A stretch of 64,000 bases of DNA from Calothrix sp. NIES-3974 (GCF_002368395.1 NZ_AP018254.1:5828001-5892000); one strand, 5' to 3'. Counted from the stretch's first letter, positions 36,280 to 46,174 are shown. A program made the numbers and translations. Notes: a model not told the origin generated them from the sequence alone.

Positions 36280-38145
36280 ATGAGTGGGGAAATACAATTG
36301 ATAATGATTCAAATCATGATTATCTCCAAACCAGAAATTCTCTTCTCCCGTGTCACTGATTTCCTCCAAGCAGAGGTTTTCCCCTATGCGAATCAACTTG
36401 ATACTGACGCTGGTTTACTTTTACAGACTTTAAAAAAATTGTTAAAACTAGGTGCTTTGAGGCTGAAAATACCAAAAAAATTCGGTGGTTGGGAATTCGA
36501 TGATATTAACTATGGTCGGTTTCAAAGCCTGGTTGCTAGCTATTCCGGAGCTTTAGCCTTTTTACAAACCCAACATCAAAGTGCAGTGGCGATGCTGGTA
36601 AAAAGTGATAATTGCCACTTACAAAGACAGTATTTACCGAGAATAGTTGATGGTGAGGTATTGGTCGGTGTGGGTTTCTCCCATCTGCGTCGCAGTCAAG
36701 TCACAGTTAAAGCCAAAAGCGTAAATGGGGGGTATGTGCTGGATGGAGTTGTTCCCTGGATTACGGGTTGGGGAATGTTTAGTGATTTTATTGTGGCAGC
36801 AACCTTGAGGGATGGTAGCGCAGTGTTTGGGATAGTTCCTTTGGAAAATACCCAGCAACGGAAGGGTGGTAGTTTACAGTTTAATGACCCTGCGGATTTA
36901 ATGGCAATGCCGGCAACAAATACCGTATCCGCAACCCTATCCAACTGGTTTCTTTCCCAAGACCAAGTTGTTTTTACCCAACCTCCAGGTTGGATTGGCA
37001 AAAATGACCAAAAAAATGTTTTAAAAGCAACTTTTTTGATGATGGGGTGTGCCCAAGCCGGACTACGTGTGATTGCTGATAAATATCAACAAAACCAGTT
37101 AGATATCATTCATACTGCCCATAGTCAATTACAACAGGAATTACATCAATGTGGGCAAAAAATTGAACAAGCAATTATTCACCCTAAATCCTTCTCCTAC
37201 CCCCAAAAACTAGAAATGCGCAGCTGGGCAATCAACCTGATGCACCGGATTACCCAAGCCGCGATCGCAGTTTCCAGTGGTGCGGCCAACTACTACCACC
37301 ATCCAGCCCAACGTATCTACCGCGAAGCTCTGGTATTTTCTGTCACGGGACAAACTGAGGATATCACTGCCGCCACCCTCGCCCGATTAACGAAATCTCC
37401 CATTCCTGAGACCCAATCCCAAATCATCCATCTTAGCCATGTCATCAATACCAATATGCCCCAATGGCCAGATGACCCAGCCACAAAATTTACTAGCTTT
37501 GCCGATATTGAGCAGCAGGGCTATTTTCTCCGGGAATTATGTATTGGGGAACACAGCGCCACCCATATGAACGTACCGCGTAGTTTCTATCCTGATGGTA
37601 CCAGCATTGACAAGTATCCCGCCGCCAAACTAGTACTAGCGGCTGTCACAATTGATATTCGCCGTCTAGTGGAACAGAACCCCGACTACCTACTGACCGT
37701 TGCCGATATTCAAGCTTGGGAACATCAACACGGGATAATTCCCCCCCACAGCCTTGTTTTATTAAATACAGGTTGGAGTCAAAAATGGCATAATCCGACG
37801 GAATTTATGAATGCCGATGAACACGGGAAAATGCATTTTCCTGGTTTTAGTTTAGCAGTGAGTCAATTTTTGCTGGAACAACGACACATCAATGGAGTTG
37901 GCATTGATACCCACGGAGTTGATGGGGGAAGCAACACCGATTTTTCCGTCAACCGGCTAATTCTTTCCCAACCGCGTATCGTCCTAGAGAATTTGACTAA
38001 CCTAGACCAACTACCTCCCGTTGGTACAACCGTCGTGATTGCACCTTTACGTCTACGGGGTGGTTCCGGTTCTCCTCTGGGTATCGTGGCAATAGTTGGA
38101 GCAAATATCCCCGATCCAGGAATTGTTGCAACTCTTAATGTTTAA
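36280..38145 (+). CDS. Fusion of acyl-CoA dehydrogenase-like and cyclase (kynurenine formamidase-like) domains
   Basis: About 621 residues. The N-terminal ~350 residues look like an acyl-CoA dehydrogenase: LGALRLKIPKKFGG, the mid-domain VGVGFSHLRRSQVTVKA and GGYVLDGVVPWITGWG, and a helical C-terminal bundle. From about residue 380 a putative cyclase/kynurenine formamidase domain follows. It has VINTNMPQWPDDP and the metal-binding segment GEHSATHMNVP (in place of HxGTHxDxPxH), then NTGWSQKW and GVGIDTHGVDGG. The frame is open to 36208, but that would run into the divergent M16 gene; ATG 36280, 36304 or 36316 are plausible. I do not know this fusion from a characterised pathway. Confidence 0.75.
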   Translation: MSGEIQLIMIQIMIISKPEILFSRVTDFLQAEVFPYANQLDTDAGLLLQTLKKLLKLGALRLKIPKKFGGWEFDDINYGRFQSLVASYSGALAFLQTQHQSAVAMLVKSDNCHLQRQYLPRIVDGEVLVGVGFSHLRRSQVTVKAKSVNGGYVLDGVVPWITGWGMFSDFIVAATLRDGSAVFGIVPLENTQQRKGGSLQFNDPADLMAMPATNTVSATLSNWFLSQDQVVFTQPPGWIGKNDQKNVLKATFLMMGCAQAGLRVIADKYQQNQLDIIHTAHSQLQQELHQCGQKIEQAIIHPKSFSYPQKLEMRSWAINLMHRITQAAIAVSSGAANYYHHPAQRIYREALVFSVTGQTEDITAATLARLTKSPIPETQSQIIHLSHVINTNMPQWPDDPATKFTSFADIEQQGYFLRELCIGEHSATHMNVPRSFYPDGTSIDKYPAAKLVLAAVTIDIRRLVEQNPDYLLTVADIQAWEHQHGIIPPHSLVLLNTGWSQKWHNPTEFMNADEHGKMHFPGFSLAVSQFLLEQRHINGVGIDTHGVDGGSNTDFSVNRLILSQPRIVLENLTNLDQLPPVGTTVVIAPLRLRGGSGSPLGIVAIVGANIPDPGIVATLNV

Positions 38146-38235
38146 ATCCTCCCGTAGCAGTCAATGGCTTGGTAGACTGAAATTTGTATATTTAAAATCA
38201 CAAAATCACACCAACGAGGATTACAACTCGTATTT

Positions 38236-38373
38236 CCTGTATTTCTCACGAGTGAGTGATAAGGGTTGGTCATGGGTTGTTTTTCCTGCTAATCCCGTAC
38301 AGACGCGATATATCGTGTCTCTCCCCACTCCCTATTCCCTGAAGGTTTTAGGGGTTTGTGAGAAATCCAGGAT
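38236..38373. repeat. MITE-like dispersed element, family 3, best copy
   Basis: 138 bases with inverted termini CCTGTATTTCTCAC and GTGAGAAATCCAGG. It contains an internal AGACGCGATATATCGTGTCT palindrome, one base off the perfect form. Related copies are at 21316, 30725, 43146, 43313 and 60203, and a partial end is at 4608. It is noncoding and lies just upstream of acsF. Confidence 0.8.
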
Positions 38374-38416
38374 TTGGGTGGATCGAAATTAACAAGAAGG
38401 CGAGAGCGATTAGGAC

Positions 38417-39493
38417 ATGGTAGATTCCCTCAAAAAACCAGGTTTTGAAGAAATTCGTCCAGGAGTCAAAGTTCCTGCGAAGGAAACCCTATTAACTCCC
38501 AGGTTTTATACTACAGACTTCGAGGCAATGGGGGAGATGGACATCTCCGTCAATGAGGACGAGTTAAAGGCGATTTTAGAGGAATTTCGTGCGGACTATA
38601 ACCGCCATCATTTTGTTCGGGATGAGGAATTTGATAAATCCTGGGACCATATTGATGGGGAAACTCGTCGTCTGTTTGTCGAGTTTTTGGAACGTTCTTG
38701 TACGGCGGAGTTTTCGGGATTTTTGCTGTATAAGGAACTGGGAAGACGTTTAAAGGATAAAAGCCCTGTGTTGGCTGAGTGCTTTAATTTGATGTCACGG
38801 GATGAAGCACGTCATGCTGGCTTTTTAAATAAGGCTTTGGCTGACTTTAATTTGTCTTTGGATTTAAGCTTTTTAACTAAAAGTCGTAAATATACCTATT
38901 TTGAACCGAAGTTTATTTTCTACGCCACCTATTTGTCGGAAAAAATCGGTTATTGGCGCTACATCACGATTTACCGCCATTTAGAGCAGCATCCAGAAGA
39001 CAGAATTTATCCAATTTTCCGATGGTTTGAAAACTGGTGTCAGGACGAAAACCGTCATGGTGACTTTTTTGACGCGGTAATGCGGGCCCAACCTCAAATC
39101 CTCAATGATTGGAAAGCCCGTTTGTGGTGTCGTTTCTTCCTGTTGTCGGTATTCGCAACTATGTATCTCAATGATATCCAGCGTCAAGATTTTTACGCTG
39201 CCATCGGTTTAGATGCACGGGAATACGATAAATACGTGATTGAAAAAACCAATGAAACTGCTGGACGTGTTTTCCCGGTGATCCTGGATGTGGCAAAACC
39301 AGAATTTTATGAACGTCTGGAAATATGCGTGAAAAATAACCAAAAACTCACTGCGATCGCAGAATCAAATTCTCCCAAACCAATTCAGTTCCTGCAAAAG
39401 CTACCCTACTACATCTCCAATGCTTGGCAAATGGTACGCTTGTATTTTATTAAGCCGATTGATGTCGTGGTAGCGGAAGGTAGTATTCGTTAG
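38417..39493 (+). CDS. acsF: Mg-protoporphyrin IX monomethyl ester oxidative cyclase (aerobic)
   Basis: 358-residue diiron membrane-associated cyclase that forms the isocyclic ring of chlorophyll (Mg-protoporphyrin IX monomethyl ester to protochlorophyllide) using oxygen. Diiron ligands are visible: E98 ([13 protein letters not shown]), E130 and H133 (DEARHAG), and a second DENRH motif further on ([12 protein letters not shown]). The length is normal for the family. It is single, with no bch/chl gene adjacent. The fusion gene just upstream on the same strand is separated by a 138-bp repeat element. Many cyanobacteria carry a second, low-oxygen acsF; which one this is cannot be told from the sequence alone. 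Confidence 0.95.
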   Translation: MVDSLKKPGFEEIRPGVKVPAKETLLTPRFYTTDFEAMGEMDISVNEDELKAILEEFRADYNRHHFVRDEEFDKSWDHIDGETRRLFVEFLERSCTAEFSGFLLYKELGRRLKDKSPVLAECFNLMSRDEARHAGFLNKALADFNLSLDLSFLTKSRKYTYFEPKFIFYATYLSEKIGYWRYITIYRHLEQHPEDRIYPIFRWFENWCQDENRHGDFFDAVMRAQPQILNDWKARLWCRFFLLSVFATMYLNDIQRQDFYAAIGLDAREYDKYVIEKTNETAGRVFPVILDVAKPEFYERLEICVKNNQKLTAIAESNSPKPIQFLQKLPYYISNAWQMVRLYFIKPIDVVVAEGSIR

Positions 39494-39521
39494 GAATCGG
39501 AACTAGCGGATTGATGTGGGA

Positions 39522-39548
39522 TAGAGACGTAGCAATGCTACGTCTCTA
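39522..39548 (+). terminator. Palindrome after acsF, possible terminator
   Basis: Hairpin TAGAGACGTAGC / GCTACGTCTCTA with a 3-base loop, followed by AAATTTTGGG. It is the same palindrome family as 11177-11205 and 47390-47415. Confidence 0.55.
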
Positions 39549-39643
39549 AATTTTGGGTGCAATTTTGTCATAATGTGGCATTGCTACATTTTTACGGGTT
39601 TTTCTGTGTTATCAACGAAATTAAAAACCATCATCCACCATCC

Positions 39644-40345
39644 ATGACCCTGCTGCATCCCATCCATCTAATTCCCCTGATTTCCGGATTTTTCACTGTA
39701 TTTTGGCTGATTTTCCCCTTTGCTGCATTTTCCCAAACTTCCCCAGGAAACGATTTGGACATTAGTCCAGAAATTCGCGAAAATAGTCCGGTTTTGCGAC
39801 GTTGGTTACGCAAAGTCCCCAATATTCTCCACGAGATTAAAAATGAACCCAGCTTTCGGACTCGGATTCGGGTCGGTTATTCCCTTTTTCCTGCAAATCA
39901 AAATCGTAGTGGGGTGAATGTGGGAATTGAAGATGTATTGATCCCCAATACACCGATTACCGTACGAGGGGAGTATGAAACTAGTTTTGACGGTCAGCTT
40001 CAGAGATACGGTGCGGATTTACAGTATTATTTAAGACCTTTAGGAAGTTACGTTAATGTTGCACCCGTTTTCGGTTATCGTCATGTACAAACCAACCGTG
40101 ACGACACACATGGGGTAAATGTTGGCGGAAAATTATTATTCAGTTTATCCCGTGGTGGTGGTGCGGATATTACACTGACGCAGACATGGGTCGCACCGGG
40201 AAGTCGGGAAGAGGTGGGTTTAACTAGTTTATCTTTGGGATATGCGATCGCAAAAAATATCAGAATTTCTACGGATATTCAACAGCAAAATACGCGACAT
40301 GGTAAAGATAGTCGGGTGGGATTGGTTTTGGAGTGGATGCCGTAG
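39644..40345 (+). CDS. Exported beta-rich protein, probably outer-membrane
   Basis: 233 residues from the ATG at 39644. The upstream frame to 39557 would bury the signal peptide, so the internal ATG is chosen. The signal peptide is about residues 1-34 (hydrophobic, ending PFAAFSQT). The mature part alternates polar and hydrophobic residues as in amphipathic beta-strands (RTRIRVGYSLFP, VNVGIEDVLI, VNVAPVFGYRHVQT, ADITLTQTWV), consistent with a small outer-membrane barrel. I do not recognise the family. It follows acsF by 150 bases but a hairpin intervenes, so co-transcription is doubtful. Confidence 0.6.
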   Translation: MTLLHPIHLIPLISGFFTVFWLIFPFAAFSQTSPGNDLDISPEIRENSPVLRRWLRKVPNILHEIKNEPSFRTRIRVGYSLFPANQNRSGVNVGIEDVLIPNTPITVRGEYETSFDGQLQRYGADLQYYLRPLGSYVNVAPVFGYRHVQTNRDDTHGVNVGGKLLFSLSRGGGADITLTQTWVAPGSREEVGLTSLSLGYAIAKNIRISTDIQQQNTRHGKDSRVGLVLEWMP

Positions 40346-40437
40346 GGAAGGGGAGACAGGATATTCATGTATTGAGTAACACCATTATCCCGAAATTTTT
40401 GACACATTGTCTTCCCCAGTTCCCCCTACTTACTTAC

Positions 40438-40457
40438 AGACGTAACATGTTACGTCT
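40438..40457. repeat. Palindrome AGACGTAACATGTTACGTCT
   Basis: Perfect 20-base palindrome between two convergent genes; an identical 20-mer is at 50761-50780. Confidence 0.85.
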
Positions 40458-40472
40458 CTACTTCCTAATTAA

Positions 40473-41030
40473 TCACGAATCTAATTGTTGTAACTCATTT
40501 AACCTGGCAAATACCTCTTGACTGTGGATTGTAGGATTAACCTTAACAAAGCGATCGCGGATTATCCCTTTAGGATCAATAATAAAAGTATGGCGCATCG
40601 ACATGTATCCTAGCCAGGAACCGTATGCTTGACTAACTTTGCCATCGGTATCTGCAAGGAGGGGAAATTTTAAACCCTCGGAATCACAAAATTCTGCATG
40701 GGAATCCACGTCATCCGCACTAACGCCAATAATTTGGGTGTTTTTCTCCAAGTACTTAGGTAAATCCTGTTGGAAGCGTCGCGCTTCAATGGTACAACCA
40801 GGTGTAAAGTCTTTGGGATAAAAGTATAGAACTACCCATTTACCAGCATAATCAGATAATTCAATTTCCCCGTCACCCGTATTAGTGGGTAAACGGAAAT
40901 TTGGTGCTGCTTGGTTCAACTCCGGTAGCTTTCCCCCTAAAGCCAAAGCTTCTGGTATGAAATTAACCCAACCCCAACATACTAAAAATATTGCTAAACA
41001 AGCATTCAAAAAATGACGACGGGAAACCAT
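40473..41030 (-). CDS. Peroxiredoxin of the BCP/PrxQ type with Tat-like signal
   Basis: 185 residues. The N-terminus MVSRRHFLNACLAIFLVC is a twin-arginine-like or hydrophobic export signal, placing the enzyme in the periplasm or thylakoid lumen. The peroxidatic cysteine is in YFYPKDFTPGCT. The CxxxxC resolving cysteine of classical PrxQ is missing (CTIEAR), and a cysteine in AEFCDSEGLKFPLLAD is the likely resolving residue, as in some BCPs. It should reduce hydrogen and organic peroxides using thioredoxin-like donors. It is monocistronic. Confidence 0.87.
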   Translation of the reverse strand: MVSRRHFLNACLAIFLVCWGWVNFIPEALALGGKLPELNQAAPNFRLPTNTGDGEIELSDYAGKWVVLYFYPKDFTPGCTIEARRFQQDLPKYLEKNTQIIGVSADDVDSHAEFCDSEGLKFPLLADTDGKVSQAYGSWLGYMSMRHTFIIDPKGIIRDRFVKVNPTIHSQEVFARLNELQQLDS

Positions 41031-41350
41031 AAGTACAAACCCTGCTCATAACTAACTTCATATAAGTTTACATAAAATAGGGAGTGGGGAGAGTACAGAC
41101 GCGATATATCACGTCTCCCGAAATCACCACAAAAAATCACTAACCGAACCCTATTGGGAGTTGGGAATCGGGGAAGACAATGTGTCAAAAATTGCGGTGA
41201 GTAGTATAAATCAATACTGACCACTTACTGACTAGAAATGCGGGTTCTGTGTAGGAATATCCTGTCTCCAAGATATTGTGATTTCCGTGTCAAAGTAAGC
41301 TAAATTGTTTTTAATGATTTATTCAACTAACTATCATCACGAATAATAAG
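41031..41350. other. Intergenic region with AGACGCGATATATC palindrome
   Basis: 320 bases. A one-mismatch copy of the AGACGCGATATATCGCGTCT palindrome is at 41097-41116. The divergent promoters of the peroxiredoxin and M16 genes lie here; no other signal was seen. Confidence 0.55.
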
Positions 41351-42595
41351 GTGTCACCAGGTTCGATTTCAGTTTTCGAGAATGGATTAACGTTTATTCA
41401 CCAGGAAATCCCGACAACCCCCGTTGTTGTGGCAGATGTGTGGGTGAGTGCAGGAGTCACCGCAGAACCAGAATCCTGGTATGGGATGGCGCATTTTTTG
41501 GAACACATGATTTTCAAAGGTACAGCCAAAATTGCACCTGGGGTTTTTGACCAACTAATCGAAACACGGGGAGGAGTGAGTAATGCTGCTACTAGTTATG
41601 ATTATGCCCATTTTTCCTTGACAACTGCGGCTACCTACATAGAGGAAATTTTGCCCCCTATGGGTGAGTTGCTGTTGAATGCAGCCATTCCCGATGAGGA
41701 ATATATGCGGGAAAGAAACGTGGTGTTGGAGGAAATTCGTCAAGCAGGTGATGACCCAGATTGGTTGGGATATCAACATTTGATGACAAGTGTATATTCC
41801 CACCATCCCTATGGGCGATCGATTTTGGGATGCGATCGCGATATTATTAAATATACTCCCCAAAATATGCGTTGCTTCCATCGGAATTTATATCAACCAG
41901 AGAATATGACGGTGGTGATAGTGGGGGGTATCAGCCAAGAAAAAGCCTATGGTTTAGTTGCTGATGCCTTTCGGGAATTTCCTCAAAAATGCGAGCATCT
42001 GCCGTTAAAATCCGTCTGTCACCAGCCGATAATCGCTGGTATACGTCGTCAAGAAATTACTTTACCACGACTGGAATCAGCACGGTTGATGATGGCTTGG
42101 GTTGCACCGGGTGCGGAGGATTTACATACAGCCTACGGTTTAGATTTGCTATCGGTTTTACTCGCAGACGGGAGAATATCAAGATTAGTGAGGGATTTAC
42201 GGGAAGAACAGCAGTTAGTCCAAGGTATTCATAGTAGTTTTTCCCTACAAAAACAATCAAGTTTATTTACAATTAATGCTTGGCTGGAACCAGAATATGT
42301 TGAACGAGTGGAGGAATTAATTCGCTATCATTTATATGATATTGGCAAAAATGGTATCAGCGACAATGAACTGCGTCGATGTCAGCGCAAACTGTGTAAT
42401 GATTTTGCCTTTTCCACGGAAACACCGAATCAATTGGCTGGTTTATATGGTTACTACAGTACCATTGCCACACCTGAATTTGCCTATATTTATCCCCAAA
42501 ATATTCTATCTTTCACGACCGCAGAAATCCAAACCCTAGCCCAGGATTTCATCTCACCCCACAATTATGCTGTGACTGTTATTTATCCAGAGTAA
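41351..42595 (+). CDS. M16 family zinc peptidase (catalytic)
   Basis: 414 residues from a GTG start (MSPGSISVFENGLTF). The zinc motif H48-F-L-E51-H52 is intact, with the second glutamate in NVVLEEIRQAGDD (about E127/E128) and the C-terminal TPNQLAGLYGYYSTI. It is a close paralogue of the minus-strand M16 enzyme at 34936-36231. 931 bases downstream is a third M16 protein that lacks the zinc motif, suggesting an active/inactive pair like the beta and alpha subunits of mitochondrial processing peptidase. Cytoplasmic by lack of a signal peptide. Substrate unknown. Confidence 0.88.
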   Translation: MSPGSISVFENGLTFIHQEIPTTPVVVADVWVSAGVTAEPESWYGMAHFLEHMIFKGTAKIAPGVFDQLIETRGGVSNAATSYDYAHFSLTTAATYIEEILPPMGELLLNAAIPDEEYMRERNVVLEEIRQAGDDPDWLGYQHLMTSVYSHHPYGRSILGCDRDIIKYTPQNMRCFHRNLYQPENMTVVIVGGISQEKAYGLVADAFREFPQKCEHLPLKSVCHQPIIAGIRRQEITLPRLESARLMMAWVAPGAEDLHTAYGLDLLSVLLADGRISRLVRDLREEQQLVQGIHSSFSLQKQSSLFTINAWLEPEYVERVEELIRYHLYDIGKNGISDNELRRCQRKLCNDFAFSTETPNQLAGLYGYYSTIATPEFAYIYPQNILSFTTAEIQTLAQDFISPHNYAVTVIYPE

Positions 42596-43526
42596 AATTA
42601 AATCAGTCGTCATGCAAAAATAAACTATGGCAATCCTACTTCGGCAGTGAAAAATGTCAGTTTTGGCCGTACCCTCTAGAAAGGCTTTGCCTATTACTGT
42701 TAATGGTTAACAGTCAAAAACCTACTTAATAATATTTTCTGAATTCTCAACGGATTGCTATATATCCCCAAAAGGGGAGAGGGTATTGATAAATCAAATA
42801 GTAAAGCATGATTCCATCCCTATTTTGACCTCAAATGCTAGAGAATAAATTCTCTTTCTCACAGCTAAAGTCCTAACTTGTAAATAGGGATTGGTGAGTA
42901 GGAATGAACTACCGCAGTCCTAAATAATTTGTGAAATCTTATATGTAGGGTTGTTAACGGTTGACATTTGACGCTTAATAGTCACCAGTCATCAGTCAAC
43001 GACACGCTATTTTTCACGACTTAAATCGGATTGCTGTATTTTCTTGTTCGTGTGTTCAATTGATATGGGAGACTCCGAAGCAAACTGACTATGAAGTTTT
43101 CGGGATTTAATATTCATTTTATAAAAATACTCGTTGAGATAAAGCCCCCATTTCTCATAAACCCCTAAAACTTAAAGGGAGTAGGGATTAGAAGAAAAGT
43201 TAATCCGTCACCCAAGACTCATAACTTATTCGCTCAAAATCCAGGAAAAGTATTTTTTGAAGTTGTTAACCAAAACTGAAAAGATGAATATCTCAGAATC
43301 TTAACCTCCTGTCCCGCATTTCTCACAAAACCCTAAAACTCATAGGGATAGTCCGTAGAGAATAGAAGGAAAATTAATCCGTTACTCAAGGCTTACAACT
43401 TACTCGTGAGAAATCCAGGCTGTATACTGTCCTCTGTATTCTCAAATCAAAAATCCAAAATCCAAAATCAAAATAACCTCCTGTCTCCTGTATTCTCAAA
43501 TCCAAAATCTAAAATCCAAAATCTAA
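42596..43526. repeat. Repeat-dense spacer between two M16 genes
   Basis: 931 noncoding bases built almost wholly of dispersed elements. There is a family 2 relative at about 42626-42763 and a full family 2 copy at 42910-43038 (TACCGCAGTCCTA to TCGGATTGCTGTA). Two family 3 copies follow at 43146-43245 and 43313-43419, and then a run of 'ccaaaatc' heptamers (43440-43525) that ends exactly at the next start codon. Confidence 0.8.
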
Positions 43527-44801
43527 ATGTCCATCTCCTTTGAAAAATCACCTGTTTATCGCACTGTTCTCGACAACGGTATTGTGCTACTTGTCCACGA
43601 AAATCCAACTGCTGATATTATTGCCGGAAGAATTTTTGTCCGAGCGGGAAACTGCTATGAACCGACGGATAAATCTGGTTTAGGACATTTGCTATCGGCA
43701 GTTATCACCAAAGGATGTGCGGGGATGTCCAGTTTAGAAATAGCCGAAACTGTGGAGTCGATTGGAGCAAGTTTAAGTGCGGATATTGCCGCAGATTACT
43801 TTTTATTGTCCTTAAAAACGGTGACGGCGGATTTTGCAGAGATTTTTAGTTTAGCAGGAAAAATTTTGCGATCGCCAACTTTTCCGGAAGCGGAGGTGGA
43901 ACTGGAACGTCGTTTAGCACTACAAGATATCCGCTCCCAGTCAGAGCAACCCTTTAGTGTGGCATTTGACAAGTTACGGCAGGCGATGTATCAAAATCAT
44001 CCCTATGGTTTATCGGGTTTAGGGACAGAAGAAACTGTCAGAAGCATTACCAGAGAGGATTTACTGAATTTCCACTCCTGCTACTTTCGCCCTGATAACA
44101 TGGTGATTAGTATCGCTGGCAACATTACCCCCGTCGCCGCCATTGACCAGGTAGAAAGGGTTTTTGGTAGTTGGCGAGTTATCGGTAATATCCCTACTTC
44201 TAAGTTAATCTTACCGGAAATTCGCTCCCAACCATGTTATTTGGCGACTGCTCAACATACCCAACAATCGATTATTATGCTGGGTTATTTTGCTCCCGCA
44301 GTCAATGAACCTGATTATGCTGCTTTAAAACTGCTTTCCACCTATTTAGGAAATGGACTTTCCAGTCGGTTGTTTGTGGAATTGCGGGAAAAACGGGGTC
44401 TAGCCTACGATGTTTCAGCTTTTTTCCCCACACGTTTATTTACATCTTCCTTTGTGGTGTATATGGGAACCGCACCGGAAAATACGGTAACGGCTTTGCA
44501 GGGATTGCGTCATGAAGTTGATTTACTTTCCCAAATACCCCTGACGGAAACAGCCCTAGAAGCTGCTAAAAATAAAATTATCGGTCAATATGCCCTCGGT
44601 AAACAAACAAATGCCCAAATTGCCCAAATCTACGGTTGGTATGAAATCCTGGATCTAGGAGTCAGCTTTGATAGCCAATTTCAAACCATGATTCAGTCCG
44701 TCACCCCAGAAGACGCGATCGCAGCTGCCAATCGATATCTGCGGGAACCTTACATTTCCATTCTTGGTCAAGGGGATGCGATAGCGGGAGTTAATGGCTA
44801 A
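43527..44801 (+). CDS. M16 family protein lacking the zinc motif (non-catalytic subunit)
   Basis: 424 residues with full M16 architecture (LDNGIVLLVHENP ... IAGRIFVRAGNCYEP) and the C-terminal LREKRGLAYDVSAF region. At the HxxEH position it has H54-L-L-S-A58, so the catalytic glutamate and second histidine are lost. Such members partner with an active M16 subunit. The candidate partner is the M16 enzyme encoded upstream at 41351-42595 on the same strand. Long repeats separate them, so they are not obviously one transcript. It is intact and well conserved in pattern, hence not a decaying gene. Confidence 0.85.
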   Translation: MSISFEKSPVYRTVLDNGIVLLVHENPTADIIAGRIFVRAGNCYEPTDKSGLGHLLSAVITKGCAGMSSLEIAETVESIGASLSADIAADYFLLSLKTVTADFAEIFSLAGKILRSPTFPEAEVELERRLALQDIRSQSEQPFSVAFDKLRQAMYQNHPYGLSGLGTEETVRSITREDLLNFHSCYFRPDNMVISIAGNITPVAAIDQVERVFGSWRVIGNIPTSKLILPEIRSQPCYLATAQHTQQSIIMLGYFAPAVNEPDYAALKLLSTYLGNGLSSRLFVELREKRGLAYDVSAFFPTRLFTSSFVVYMGTAPENTVTALQGLRHEVDLLSQIPLTETALEAAKNKIIGQYALGKQTNAQIAQIYGWYEILDLGVSFDSQFQTMIQSVTPEDAIAAANRYLREPYISILGQGDAIAGVNG

Positions 44802-45101
44802 GGATGTATCGCAGGTATACTCGCTTGAGACCCACCGGGTCGTCTCCAGGGGAGCGGGAAAAACCACTTCCATATCCAAGAGGAACTGCGCTACCCACAT
44901 CTACGGTTCTAGTGTCAGCAGTACATGTAGGCTACTCCTTGATAATCCGAAATCAAAAGTAATTTCTTCCTTTGGGTAGTTTTATTTTTACCTCGAACAT
45001 AGAATAATTACTTAGCCTTGCTACCCAGTTATCCGGCGATAGTTGTCTGAAGGACAACGGCAATTGTAATATAAACAAGAGAAATACCGGGGGCAAATTC
45101 C
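44802..45101. other. Intergenic spacer upstream of the PG-binding protein
   Basis: 300 bases. A degraded GAGACCCACCGGGTCGTCTC hairpin is at 44826-44845. Nothing else was recognised. Confidence 0.45.
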
Positions 45102-46136
45102 ATGAGAAGCAATAAGGAAAGTAGTAAATTTTGTCACTCAAAGGGTAATATCCGCTTTATAGATGTTGCCCGCAAAAAGTTTTGCCATTACCTACTAGCT
45201 TGTACCTGCGCACCATTATTGTTCGGTTCCTTGGCAATGGCATCTACACCTGTGCGTCAGGATATTGCCCAGGTGATTTCTGTAGCTAATGTGACTCGAC
45301 CAAGTTTAAAGCTTGGTAGCAAAGGTAACGCTGTGAATGAATTACAAGCGGCCTTGAGACTGTTAGGATTCTATAATGGTCCAGTTAACGGCGAATATGA
45401 TAACGCCACAGCAAATTCCGTTGCCCAATTTCGCCAAGCAGCTGGTTTACCTGCCGACAATAGCGTGGATGAAAGGGTTTGGCAAAGACTTTTTCCCAGC
45501 GAACCTATAGCAAATAATTCATCAGCAGGGCCATCTATTACCCCACCACGACCACCAATCTCCCCAACCCCATTCCCAATTCCCACCCAAACGGTTAATC
45601 CTCCCGCTTCCAATCAGAATATCATGAGTGTGGTTAATCCTGCACCGGAACCCCGTCCAGCGACTCCAGCACCTCAAAATACCCAACGTAGTAGTACCTC
45701 CACCACAGTTCGTACTACTAATAACAACAATACCCAAAGTAGTAGCACCTCCACCACAGTCCGTACTACCAACAATAATACCCAACGTAGTAGTACCTCC
45801 ACTTCTGTTCGCAGTAGTTCTTCAGCACCTCAACCCCCATCCACTGCAAATCAGAGACGACCAGCAAACCGTCAACCCGTTTCCCTCCCCCAATTTACCC
45901 GCAAGCCGAATATTCAGTATACCAGCGACGGTAGACCGATTTTGCGTCCGGGAATGCGGGGAGAAGAAGTCACCTTTTTGCAACAGCGTTTACGTGCATT
46001 AGGTTATTTGAGTACTCCTGCAAATGGCAATTTTGGTGCGACAACTGAATCCGCAGTTAAAGCCTTGCAACAACGTTTTGGTTTGGAAAGCGATGGTGTG
46101 GTGGGAGGTGCAACCTGGAACGTACTGTTAAGGTAA
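45102..46136 (+). CDS. Exported protein with two peptidoglycan-binding domains and a repetitive linker
   Basis: 344 residues. A long positively charged N-terminus precedes a hydrophobic segment (about 30-48, LLACTCAPLLFGSLAMAS), which should be a signal peptide or anchor. PG_binding_1 domain 1 is at about 65-132 (LKLGSKGNAVNELQAALRLL ... AQFRQAAGLPAD). Domain 2 is at about 280-344 (LRPGMRGEEVTFLQQRLRAL ... WNVLL). Between them is a Pro/Ser/Thr/Asn-rich linker with three tandem copies of a 16-17-residue unit (TQRSSTSTTVRTTNNN). No hydrolase domain is present, so it is likely a structural or anchoring envelope protein. Confidence 0.85.
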   Translation: MRSNKESSKFCHSKGNIRFIDVARKKFCHYLLACTCAPLLFGSLAMASTPVRQDIAQVISVANVTRPSLKLGSKGNAVNELQAALRLLGFYNGPVNGEYDNATANSVAQFRQAAGLPADNSVDERVWQRLFPSEPIANNSSAGPSITPPRPPISPTPFPIPTQTVNPPASNQNIMSVVNPAPEPRPATPAPQNTQRSSTSTTVRTTNNNNTQSSSTSTTVRTTNNNTQRSSTSTSVRSSSSAPQPPSTANQRRPANRQPVSLPQFTRKPNIQYTSDGRPILRPGMRGEEVTFLQQRLRALGYLSTPANGNFGATTESAVKALQQRFGLESDGVVGGATWNVLLR

Positions 46137-46174
46137 ACTAAATCCAGTGTTGTGCTTTCTGTATTTTGCCGTAT

